Assembly (NCBI GenBank): GCA_963706425.1
Contig: CAVPMN010000020.1
Location: forward strand, 744,001 to 808,000
DNA: 64,000 nt
Direction: 5' to 3'
Source: CAVPMN01 sp963706425
GTDB taxonomy: Bacteria; Actinomycetota; Acidimicrobiia; Acidimicrobiales; Acidimicrobilacustridaceae
Each line of letters opens with the position of its first letter. Within the stretch, counting starts at the first letter, position 1. Below, piece after piece: positions 31,487 to 38,919 of the stretch. The position numbers and the translations under genes are program-made. The notes beneath the pieces were generated by a model. That model saw only the letters and a list, made by a program, of their open reading frames with translations, was not told where the DNA came from and did not search any database.

Positions 31487-32554
31487 TCAGTAGCGACCCC
31501 ACACCGAGGCCGAGTCGACGTGCACCAGGGCCGGCAGGCCCTCGGCGCCGATCGGCTCATCGGTCGGCACGGCCGCACGAGCGCGCCGGCCGGCGCGACC
31601 CAGTCGCTCGATGCGGGCGAGCTGGCGGGTCGTCACGTCGCCGACCAGCAGCGCGGTGAGCAGCGCGGCCGCAGCGATGAGGGTGTGGGCGGCGATGGCG
31701 AGGCTGAGCCCCACCACGTCGATCTCGTCACCGGCGGGAGGTGCCGGCAGGACCCATTGGGCACCGAGAAGGAGCACACCCCCACCGAGCACAGCCATCC
31801 ACCAGAGGTGGAACCGGGCCGGGACGGTGCGCAGGCGCCATCCCCCGGACAGCACCGGCGCCGAGGGATCGCTGCCCCGATAGAGGTCGTCGATCATCTC
31901 CTTCGGCCACACGAGGTTCCCGAAGGGCACGAACCACACCAGCGTCGAGAACCGCGGATCGATGCGCATGCCCCGCACGCCGAGCGGCACGAGGTTGCGA
32001 TAGGCCACAGTGGTCCATCGGATGAACACGACGGCCAACGCAGCCATGAGGGCGAGCATCAGCAGCTGGAGCCGACCCGACAGGGTGGCCAGCTCGGACT
32101 CGTCGATGCGCAGCGAGCTGAACATGGCGCGCGACTGGCCCATGGCCACACCCGAAGCGATGGCGACGGCGAGCGCGCTGAGCGCCACGGCTCCGCAGAG
32201 CAGCCGGATCACGCTCGAGCTGCGCTCGATCGATCGGTAGGGGCTCGCTTCGCCTGGCCCGGGTGTCATCCAGACGCCGCCGAACTTCGCCATCTCGGCT
32301 CGGGCCCGGACCTCGTCGAGCGACATGCCACATCCGCCACAGAACGGGTTGGCCAGCCTGACCACACCCCAGCACCGCGGGCAGTAGGGCACACCGTCGG
32401 GCGGATCAGTGGGGCGGACCGGCGCACCGGGAGGCTCGCTCGGGACGGGACCGAAGCGCGGATGGAAGCGGGCACCGATGTTCGGTGCCCCGCACGCGGG
32501 GCAGAAGCGGTCGGCCGCGGTCAGCCTCGCCTCGCAACTCCTGCATCCCACCAT
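31487..32554 (-). CDS. double zinc-ribbon DUF4328 membrane protein
   Basis: 355 residues. Two cytoplasmic zinc ribbons open the protein (CRSCEARLTAADRFCPACG and YCPRCWGVVRLANPFCGGCG). They are followed by a DUF4328 membrane domain with about four helices (LLCGAVALSALAVAIASGVAM, LLMLALMAALAVVFIRW, LWWMAVLGGGVLLLGAQWV, LIAAAALLTALLVG) and the family motif RWTTVAYRNLVPLG...PRFSTLVWFVPFGNLVWP. Function unknown. GGGAG just precedes the ATG. Zinc-ribbon proteins of this style also occur at 27433 and 38876, suggesting a small local group of envelope proteins. Confidence 0.85.
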   Translation of the reverse strand: MVGCRSCEARLTAADRFCPACGAPNIGARFHPRFGPVPSEPPGAPVRPTDPPDGVPYCPRCWGVVRLANPFCGGCGMSLDEVRARAEMAKFGGVWMTPGPGEASPYRSIERSSSVIRLLCGAVALSALAVAIASGVAMGQSRAMFSSLRIDESELATLSGRLQLLMLALMAALAVVFIRWTTVAYRNLVPLGVRGMRIDPRFSTLVWFVPFGNLVWPKEMIDDLYRGSDPSAPVLSGGWRLRTVPARFHLWWMAVLGGGVLLLGAQWVLPAPPAGDEIDVVGLSLAIAAHTLIAAAALLTALLVGDVTTRQLARIERLGRAGRRARAAVPTDEPIGAEGLPALVHVDSASVWGRY

Positions 32555-32615
32555 CTCCCGATGTATCGGCGGCGGGCGTTTGCGCCTGTAGGGAAAACTG
32601 GGCCGAAACGACTAG

Positions 32616-32649
32616 TCGTCTAGCCCGGAGGACCTGGTTCGAGTCCGGG
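32616..32649 (+). other. tRNA-like remnant: D-arm and T-arm without anticodon arm
   Basis: TCGTCTAGCCCGGAGGAC resembles the D arm of tRNA-Glu/Gln. It runs straight into a T arm, CCTGG-TTCGAGT-CCGGG, whose stem is paired. The anticodon arm is missing and no matching 5' acceptor strand is visible, so it is not a working tRNA. It lies between DUF4328 (-) and the enoyl-CoA hydratase (+), next to a perfect palindrome ACGACTAGTCGT at 32608-32619. Confidence 0.35.
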
Positions 32650-32673
32650 TCCGCATCCGGCTAGAACCTGGCC

Positions 32674-33435
32674 ATGGCATTCGACACCCGTGGCGTACTC
32701 GAGGTCGACGACGCCGACGGCGTCCGACTGCTGACCCTCTCCCGACCCGAGGCCCTCAACGCCTTCAACCAGGACCTGTGGATGGCCGCACGCGACGGAC
32801 TGGCCGACGCGGCGTCCGACCCTGCGATCGGGTGCGTGGTCATCACCGGTGCCGGGCGAGCGTTCAGCGCCGGCCAGGACCTCACCGAGATGGCCGATCC
32901 GAGCGTGTTCTCGTCGGGCGAGGAGCCGGGCTACCGGGCCTTCATGCCCGTGCTCGAGTCGTTCCCCAAGCCGCTCATCGCCGCCGTCAACGGCGTCGGC
33001 GTCGGGATCGGCCTGACCATGCTCCCCCACTGCGACATCGTGCTGATGGCCGAGGGGGCCCGCCTCCGAGCGCCGTTCGTGAGCCTGGGTGTCACCACCG
33101 AGGCATCGGCCAGCCTGTTGCTGCCGGCCACGATCGGATGGCAACCAGCCGCCCACCTGCTGTTCACCGAACCCTGGATCGACGCCGAGACGGCGGTGCG
33201 ACTCGGCTTGGCGTGGCGCAAGGTCCCGAGCGACGACCTGCTCGACGAGGCCATGTCGCTGGCGCGTCAGATCGGTGCGATGCCCGTGCCCTCGTTGGTC
33301 GCGACCAAGACACTGATGCTCGCCGGTCGACTCGACGCGGTGCGCGCCGCGCGCGCCCGTGAGGAGGCCGAGTTCGAACGTCTGATCGGCGCCCCCGAGA
33401 ACCAGGAAGCGCTGCGCCAGTTCTTCAGCGACTGA
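32674..33435 (+). CDS. enoyl-CoA hydratase/isomerase family protein
   Basis: Crotonase-fold enzyme of 253 residues acting on acyl-CoA in fatty acid oxidation. Oxyanion-hole regions GRAFSAGQDLTEM and AAVNGVGVGIGLTML are clear. The first catalytic Glu position reads PHCDIVLMAEGARLRAPFVSLGVTTEASAS; both usual glutamates cannot be assigned with confidence, so isomerase and hydratase activities are both possible. The start has a near-consensus TAGAAC box 6 bases upstream. The last 169 bases are overlapped by an extension of the convergent metB-like frame, which is probably an artefact of that gene. Confidence 0.9.
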   Translation: MAFDTRGVLEVDDADGVRLLTLSRPEALNAFNQDLWMAARDGLADAASDPAIGCVVITGAGRAFSAGQDLTEMADPSVFSSGEEPGYRAFMPVLESFPKPLIAAVNGVGVGIGLTMLPHCDIVLMAEGARLRAPFVSLGVTTEASASLLLPATIGWQPAAHLLFTEPWIDAETAVRLGLAWRKVPSDDLLDEAMSLARQIGAMPVPSLVATKTLMLAGRLDAVRAARAREEAEFERLIGAPENQEALRQFFSD

Positions 33436-34625
33436 TCATCCAGTGCGTCGAGCGCGTCCAGCGCTTGGACGAAATCGGCCACGACATCGTCGGGGTGCTC
33501 GAGGCCGACGGACACCCGCACCGTGCCCTCACCGATGCAGTTGGCCGCCAACTCGGCAGGCGACAGGTTCACGTGGGTGGTCGACGCCGGATGGGTCACC
33601 AGCGTCTCGGGTCCACCGAGCGACGTGGCCAGCTGGGCGACCCGCACTCCCTCGACGAACCTGCGGCCGGCCTCGAGCCCGCCGTGCAGGTCGAACGTGA
33701 GCAGGCCACCGGCACAGGTCATCTGGCGCTTGGCGAGCGCCCGCTGCGGATGCGAGTCGAGCCCGGGGTACATCACCGCCTCGACCTGCGGGTGCGACTC
33801 GAGCACCTCGGCGAGGCCCTGAGCGGATTCGGACTGGTGCCGCAGGCGCACGCCGAGGGTGCGCAGCCCGCGGAGACCGTTCATGGCGTCGAAGGGCGAG
33901 GCGTTCGCGCCCTGGAGCACGGCGAAGGTCCACAGCCACTGCACGAGGTCGACCGAGCCGGCCACCACGCCGAGGGTGGCGTCGTTGTGACCGGCGATCG
34001 CCTTGGTGGCGGAGTGCACCACCAGGTCGACACCGTGGTCGAGGGGCCGCTGCGCCAGCGGCGTGGCGAACGTCGAGTCGACGACGGTGATCGGACCCTT
34101 GATGGCGCCCACGTCGTCGAGATCGACCAGGTCGAGTCGGGGGTTGGCAGGCGTCTCGGCGAACACGAGCACGGTCTTGCCGGGTTGCACGGCCGCGGCG
34201 AACGCGCCCGGCTCGGTGGCATCGACGAACGTCACGTCGATGCCGAAGCGCGGGCAGGCCGTCTGCAGCAGCAGCTGGGTGCCGGCATAGAGCTGTCGCT
34301 GGGCGACGATGTGGTCGCCGGCCGAGCACAGGCCGAGGACCACCGCGCTGATGGCCCCCATGCCCGAGGCGAAGGCGCGGGCCGTCTCTGCCCCTTCGAG
34401 CTCGGCGATGGCCTCCTCGAACCCGCGGACGGTCGGGTTGCCGTACCGGGAGTAGAAGCGGTTGGCGCCCGCCATGGTCGCCATCCGACGACCCTCTTCG
34501 ACGGTGGGGGTCACGAAGGTGGTGGTCGCCCAGAGGATCGGCGCGAGCGCGGTGTCGTTGTCGGCTCGGCCCGCGCGGATGGCACGGGTCTCGGGATGCA
34601 GTGGTGATGCTTCGGGTTCAGGCAT
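33267..34625 (-). CDS. Cys/Met-metabolism PLP enzyme (cystathionine gamma-synthase or O-acetylhomoserine sulfhydrylase)
   Basis: PLP enzyme of the trans-sulfuration family that makes cystathionine or homocysteine from O-acetylhomoserine. The PLP lysine lies in VHSATKAIAGHNDATLG, with SRYGNPTVRGFEEAIAELEGAE and the C-terminal GPETLVTHPASTTH. Paired with metX, it supplies methionine. Usual proteins end soon after ADFVQALDAL; here another 50 residues run 169 bases into the opposite-strand hydratase. A one-base insertion near 33435-33445 would restore an early stop, so the true end is probably near 33430. It overlaps metX by 8 bases. MetB and MetY/MetZ activities cannot be told apart by eye. Confidence 0.87.
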   Translation of the reverse strand: MPEPEASPLHPETRAIRAGRADNDTALAPILWATTTFVTPTVEEGRRMATMAGANRFYSRYGNPTVRGFEEAIAELEGAETARAFASGMGAISAVVLGLCSAGDHIVAQRQLYAGTQLLLQTACPRFGIDVTFVDATEPGAFAAAVQPGKTVLVFAETPANPRLDLVDLDDVGAIKGPITVVDSTFATPLAQRPLDHGVDLVVHSATKAIAGHNDATLGVVAGSVDLVQWLWTFAVLQGANASPFDAMNGLRGLRTLGVRLRHQSESAQGLAEVLESHPQVEAVMYPGLDSHPQRALAKRQMTCAGGLLTFDLHGGLEAGRRFVEGVRVAQLATSLGGPETLVTHPASTTHVNLSPAELAANCIGEGTVRVSVGLEHPDDVVADFVQALDALDALDDQSLKNWRSASWFSGAPIRRSNSASSRARAARTASSRPASISVLVATNEGTGIAPI

Positions 34626-35838
34626 GGCGCTTCTCCACCTCGGAGAGGAAGCTCGTGAGGACGGGGGCGATCTGGTCGGTCTCGAGCAGGAACCCGTCGT
34701 GGCCGTGGTCGCTGGCGATCACCACGTGCTCGACCGGTGTGCCGTTGGCGAGGAGCGTGTCGCGGATCGCCTCCTGCTGGTAGGGGTAGTAGAGCTCGTC
34801 GGTGTCGACGCTCATCGTCAAGGTGGGCACACCCACCCTCGCGAGGGCCCGGTCGACCCCGCCCCGCCCGCGGCCTATGTCGTGCAGGTCCATGGCTCGC
34901 GAGATGGCGAGATAGGTGTTGGCGTCGAAGCGTCGCACCAACTTGGCGCCGTGGTAGTCGAGGTAGCCCTCGACGTCGAAGCGCTGCCACAGGTCGAAGC
35001 CGTCGTCCGTCGGGTCGAGCTCGGCTCGATCGAACCGTTGGGTGAACGCCCGGTCACTGCGATAGGTGGTCTGCGCGAGCTCGCGCGCGAGCGCCAGACC
35101 CTGGTGCGGGCCCTCGCCGGGCGCGGCGTCGTAGTAGTCGCCGTCTCGCCAGTTGGGGTCGAGCGCGATGGTGCTGCGCTGCACGCTGCTGAACGCGATC
35201 TGTTGCGCGGTGGCCGCCACACAGGTGGCGATCGGCGCGATGGACCGGACGCGGTCGGGGAACATCACGCCCCACTCGAGCACCTGCATCCCGCCCATCG
35301 ACCCGCCGACCACCGACAACCACTGCGACACGCCGAGATGGTCGGCCAGGGCGGCCTGCGTGCGGACCATGTCTCGGATCGACACGACTGGGAACCGCGA
35401 GCCATAGGGCCGGCCGTCGGCCGGGTCGAGCGACGACGGGCCCGTGCTCCCCTGGCAACCGCCGAGCACGTTGGCGCACACGACGAAGTAGCGATCGGTG
35501 TCGAGCGCCCTTCCTGACCCGATGAGGTCGTCCCACCAGCCCGGCACCGGATGTCCGGGCCCGCTCTTGCCGGCTGCGTGAGCGTCGCCCGTGAGCGCAT
35601 GGCAGACCAACACCGCGTTGGACGCGTCGGCCGACAGCTCGCCCCAGGTCTCGAACGCGATCGTGATGTCGCGCAGCACGCCGCCGCCCTCGAGCGCGAA
35701 CGGCCGGTCCTCGGCGAGTGACACGAACCGTCGCTGCCCCACCGGGTCGCCGGGCCGCCAGGCCCCGGACGCGGGCAGCAGCGACGAGCTCAGCGGGGCG
35801 CGACGAACGGGTACGCCGTCGGCTCGACCGTTCGTCAC
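34618..35838 (-). CDS. metX: homoserine O-acetyltransferase
   Basis: Alpha/beta hydrolase-fold enzyme of 406 residues that activates homoserine for methionine synthesis. Seen are the oxyanion region HALTGDAHA, the CANVLGGCQGSTGPSS signature, the nucleophile elbow GGSMGGMQVLEW (catalytic Ser), and the late Asp and His (VDTDELYYPYQQ; SDHGHDGFL). GTG 35838 is chosen because GGGAGAGG sits 3-10 bases before it; the frame runs 30 codons further but lies inside the leader. It heads the metX-metB operon, and its 240-base leader contains a SAM-type riboswitch whose ligand is the pathway end product. Confidence 0.95.
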   Translation of the reverse strand: MTNGRADGVPVRRAPLSSSLLPASGAWRPGDPVGQRRFVSLAEDRPFALEGGGVLRDITIAFETWGELSADASNAVLVCHALTGDAHAAGKSGPGHPVPGWWDDLIGSGRALDTDRYFVVCANVLGGCQGSTGPSSLDPADGRPYGSRFPVVSIRDMVRTQAALADHLGVSQWLSVVGGSMGGMQVLEWGVMFPDRVRSIAPIATCVAATAQQIAFSSVQRSTIALDPNWRDGDYYDAAPGEGPHQGLALARELAQTTYRSDRAFTQRFDRAELDPTDDGFDLWQRFDVEGYLDYHGAKLVRRFDANTYLAISRAMDLHDIGRGRGGVDRALARVGVPTLTMSVDTDELYYPYQQEAIRDTLLANGTPVEHVVIASDHGHDGFLLETDQIAPVLTSFLSEVEKRHA

Positions 35839-35948
35839 ACGCCTCTCCCGTTCGAGGGACGGACACCTCGGTGTGTACGGGCCTGGGCCCGGACAGTTCG
35901 TTGCCCGGAGCCGCGATGCGAACCGCACATCGAGACCCGGACCACATC

Positions 35949-36040
35949 CCCATCTCTACGGTCGCCCGTGCAGATGGGAGGCACCTTGGGTGTCCGTCCC
36001 AGGTTGCCGGACCCGGTTGCCCGGGCCACTCCTGATGTCG
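35949..36040 (-). promoter_or_regulatory. SAM-responsive riboswitch (SAM-I/SAM-IV class) in the metX leader
   Basis: The - strand leader has the conserved core of the SAM-I clan: ATCAGGAGTGG, then CCGGCAACCTGGG, then CCCAAGGTGCCTCC. This GGCAACC...GGTGC pair forms the SAM pocket in known classes. It is directly upstream of metX-metB, the classic target. A second hairpin, CCCATCT/AGATGGG (35949-35978), follows. The metX ribosome site GGGAG could pair with GCCTCCC of the aptamer, so control of translation is likely. A -10 box TACGCT at 36047-36052 places the RNA start near 36040. Compact actinobacterial SAM-I/IV variants fit best; the exact class needs a covariance model. Confidence 0.75.
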
Positions 36041-36046
36041 CCGGCA

Positions 36047-36052
36047 AGCGTA
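36047..36052 (-). promoter_or_regulatory. -10 box TACGCT of the metX riboswitch transcript
   Basis: The box is placed so that transcription would start at the first bases of the aptamer. Confidence 0.5.
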
Positions 36053-36078
36053 GCCGGTCGACCCCTCGACGAGATAGC

Positions 36079-36996
36079 TCAGTTCTCGGCTTCGTCGCGT
36101 CGATCGGCACCGTCGACACCGTCGACACCGTCGACATCAAGCCACGCGGGCAGGTCGACGAGGTCGGTGAACTCGTCGAAGCTCACCAGACCATCGAGGT
36201 CGTCGCGCAACGAACCCACCGCCGCCAGACGATCGAACGCCGCGCGCACAGACGCCACCATCGAGAACAATCCCGACAACGGCGACACGATGAGATCGAA
36301 CCCGAGGTCGTGGAGCTCGGATGGCGTGAGCAACGGCGTCTTGCCCGTCTCGACCATGTTGGCCACCCGCACCACGTCGGGCAGCGCGTCGGCGATCTGC
36401 TCGAGCTCGGCCACCGACTCGGGTGCTTCGACGAACACCGCGTCGACACCGAGCTCCGCCGCCAGGCGTGCCCGCGCGATGGCCTCGTCGAGCCCGTGCG
36501 GACCTCGCGCATCGGTGCGTGCCGTGATGAACAGGTGCTCTCGGTGATCGACCGCCGTGCGCAGCTTGGCCAGCCAGTCGTCGCGAGCCACCACCTGTTT
36601 GTGCGCCATGTGGCCGCATCGCTTCGGCCACTGCTGATCCTCAAGGAACAGGCCGGTGGCCCCCGCCTGCTCCCAGAGCTCGACCGTGCGGACCGTGTTG
36701 ATGGGGTTGCCGTAGGCGGTGTCGGCGTCAACCACCACCATGAGCTCGGGCACGGCCTGGCACACCCGCCTGGCGACCTCTGCCATCTCGGTCTGGGTGA
36801 GCAGACCGATGTCGGGCACGCCGAGGTGGGTACCCGACACGCAGTACCCCGAAAGGAATGCCGTCGAGAACCCCGCCGCGTGCGCGAGCTTGGCGGACAG
36901 CGCGTCCCACACTCCGGGCATCAACACCGTGTCGCCCGCGGCCAGCACCTCGCGCAGCCGGTTCCCGTTGACGGTGCGTCGCCGTTCGAGGCTCAT
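36079..36996 (-). CDS. isocitrate lyase/PEP mutase family protein
   Basis: TIM-barrel enzyme of 305 residues that cleaves or rearranges 2-methylisocitrate, oxaloacetate or phosphonate-like substrates. The superfamily loop KRCGHM is present, as are MPGVWDALSAKLAHAAGF, the Mg-binding VVDADTAYGNP, and ARTDARG. Sequence style is closest to the PrpB/carboxyphosphonoenolpyruvate-mutase group, but the substrate is uncertain; no prpC or prpD is nearby. The C-terminus carries a 9-base tandem repeat giving VDGVDGVDG. ATG 36996 has a TAGCTT box 6 bases upstream. The metX riboswitch transcript starts just after its stop. Confidence 0.87.
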   Translation of the reverse strand: MSLERRRTVNGNRLREVLAAGDTVLMPGVWDALSAKLAHAAGFSTAFLSGYCVSGTHLGVPDIGLLTQTEMAEVARRVCQAVPELMVVVDADTAYGNPINTVRTVELWEQAGATGLFLEDQQWPKRCGHMAHKQVVARDDWLAKLRTAVDHREHLFITARTDARGPHGLDEAIARARLAAELGVDAVFVEAPESVAELEQIADALPDVVRVANMVETGKTPLLTPSELHDLGFDLIVSPLSGLFSMVASVRAAFDRLAAVGSLRDDLDGLVSFDEFTDLVDLPAWLDVDGVDGVDGADRRDEAEN

Positions 36997-37002
36997 GATC
37001 CG

Positions 37003-37008
37003 AAGCTA
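37003..37008 (-). promoter_or_regulatory. -10 box TAGCTT, leaderless start of ICL/PEP mutase gene
   Basis: Box is 6 bases before ATG 36996; it overlaps the 3' end of the upstream methyltransferase gene. Confidence 0.45.
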
Positions 37009-38919
37009 GTGCTGGTTCGCGGGTGGCGACGACGGTCCCGAAGTCCGAAACGGCGGCAGGCGGCTCGACCACCAGTCGGTCATCGACGGCTCGACGCCAT
37101 AGGCATCGCACATGGCCCGAGCCGACTCGAGCAGCAGGTCGCGCCAACCCGAGGCATCACCTGCGAGCGCGGCCGACGCCGCGTCTCGCAACGCGTCGGC
37201 GCCGCACTGCCATGCGACGGGGTCGTGGGGCAGGGGCGCGGCGAGCAGCTGGCTGGCGGCGAGCTTCAGCGCGTCGCCGGTGAGGGCGGCGCCGCCGTAG
37301 TTGGCCATCGCCCATGCCGTCACGGGGGGCGACTGCAGCGCGGCGGCCACGTGCCACAGTCGGTCAGCCGGCGAGATGACCGCCACGACGGGAACCGACG
37401 GCCACCACGTGCCCTCGACATCGACCACCACCTCGACCATGCGGGTCTGGCTGGCCACGAGCACCTTGGGCACCAGCAACGCCCGTCCCCATCGGGCGAG
37501 GGCGGGCTGATCGCGCTCGAGCGCGGCCAGGTCGACCATCGGGGCGGTCCACGAGCGTCGGGCGAACCGGGCAGGCCGCTCGCCCCACAGCGATCGCGCC
37601 GGGTCGATCAGCCCGCTCGTCACGAGCGGCGCGTGGGTGACGCGATCGGCCGTGTCGGTGTCATCGGTCGGCCGGTCGACCACATGGCCGACCAGGCCGT
37701 AGTACTGATCGCGAAAGCCTGCGGTCGCTCGCGCGATCGACGAGAGCGGCGGCCGGTCGCGAAGGTCGACGGTCGGATGGCCATGACGATCCGCCACGAG
37801 GGGCGCCCAGGTGCCCGACCCGGTCGGCGGGGTCGTGCCCGGCGGCGGCGATCCGAGATCGGTGAAGTCTGCGCCGACCCATCGACGAACCGACGCATCG
37901 GCGGAGCTGCCCTTGCGGATGATCGGAGCGCACACCCGGACGGCGGCATCGTCGAACAGCGCCTCGTCGGCCATCCAGATGCCGACCAGTGCACCGCGAT
38001 CCACCGCCGCGGCCCGGCTGGCGCCGGCGTCGCGGGCCACCAGATAGGACTCGGGCAGGATCAACGCCACCACGCCGCCGTCGTCTGCCATCTCGAGCCC
38101 GGCGGTGACGAACAAGGCGGCGGTGTCGGCATAGCCCACCGCCGAGGGCCCGAGTCGGGCGCGGAGCACGGCGTTGTCGGCGACCGACCGTGCGGTGTCG
38201 CTGGCGAGCTGCCCCTGAAACGGCGGATTGCCCACCACGGCGTCGAAGTGCGGGGCGTCGGGTTCCCAGGCCGAGCGCCCGGCGGCCAACGCGTCGGCCA
38301 CGACCACGTGGGTGGCCTGCGGCGCCGGCCCGGTCTCGGCCGCCCATAGGGCGAGGGCGGTCCGAGTGACCGCGGCCGCCAGCGGGTCGAGGTCGATGCC
38401 CCACAGCCGCTCCGCCACGATCTCGTCGCGGGGCACCCCGTCACGGGCCAGCCGACGCCCCATCGCCAGCAGGAAGGCGCCCCCACCACACGAGGGATCG
38501 CAGACCAACCCGGGTCGGCGGCGTCCATCGAGCTGATCGAAGGCCACGTCGACCAGGCGCTGCGCGACGACCGTCGGCGTGTAGAACGCCCCCCGGCGCC
38601 GCCGGTCGCCGCGCTCGGCGAGCACCTCGTGGACCATCCCCAGCAGCTCGGGGCCCGGGACACCAGCCGGTGGACCGAGCCCCTCGATGCGGGCACCCGG
38701 CGGATCCGACTCGAGCAGCCCACCCCCGATGACCGGGAGGTCGCTCCCCTCTCGGTCGGCCAGCTCGACGGCGAGGGCCGCCAACAGCTCACCCGGTGAG
38801 TGTCGACCCTCAGCAGCGAGAGCCCGGACCTGTGCCAGATACGCCGTGATCAACGGCGCGTGGGGCCGGTCACCATCAGGCGTTCTGCACCTGGCACGGG
38901 ATCGACGAGCTGAGTCCAC
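37006..38919 (-). CDS. solitary N6-adenine DNA methyltransferase (Eco57I/N6_Mtase type)
   Basis: 637 residues. The SAM site CDPSCGGGAFLLAMGRRLA is preceded by RRRGAFYTPTVVAQRLVD, and the catalytic motif IV is VGNPPFQGQ, as in gamma-type adenine methyltransferases. A long C-terminal region (from about residue 330) probably recognises the DNA target. There is no PD-(D/E)xK or other nuclease motif that I can see, and no restriction, BREX or DISARM gene beside it; neighbours are metabolic or envelope genes. The GTG start 38919 overlaps the previous gene by 44 bases; a TTG near residue 24 is an alternative. A regulatory or orphan methylase is the best guess. Confidence 0.85.
   Translation of the reverse strand: MDSARRSRARCRTPDGDRPHAPLITAYLAQVRALAAEGRHSPGELLAALAVELADREGSDLPVIGGGLLESDPPGARIEGLGPPAGVPGPELLGMVHEVLAERGDRRRRGAFYTPTVVAQRLVDVAFDQLDGRRRPGLVCDPSCGGGAFLLAMGRRLARDGVPRDEIVAERLWGIDLDPLAAAVTRTALALWAAETGPAPQATHVVVADALAAGRSAWEPDAPHFDAVVGNPPFQGQLASDTARSVADNAVLRARLGPSAVGYADTAALFVTAGLEMADDGGVVALILPESYLVARDAGASRAAAVDRGALVGIWMADEALFDDAAVRVCAPIIRKGSSADASVRRWVGADFTDLGSPPPGTTPPTGSGTWAPLVADRHGHPTVDLRDRPPLSSIARATAGFRDQYYGLVGHVVDRPTDDTDTADRVTHAPLVTSGLIDPARSLWGERPARFARRSWTAPMVDLAALERDQPALARWGRALLVPKVLVASQTRMVEVVVDVEGTWWPSVPVVAVISPADRLWHVAAALQSPPVTAWAMANYGGAALTGDALKLAASQLLAAPLPHDPVAWQCGADALRDAASAALAGDASGWRDLLLESARAMCDAYGVEPSMTDWWSSRLPPFRTSGPSSPPANQH

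Noticed and set aside
37006..38919. Defence island (BREX, DISARM, restriction-modification)
   Set aside because: The methyltransferase stands alone; no helicase-nuclease partner, and the DEAD-box protein at 40634 is a normal RNA helicase.
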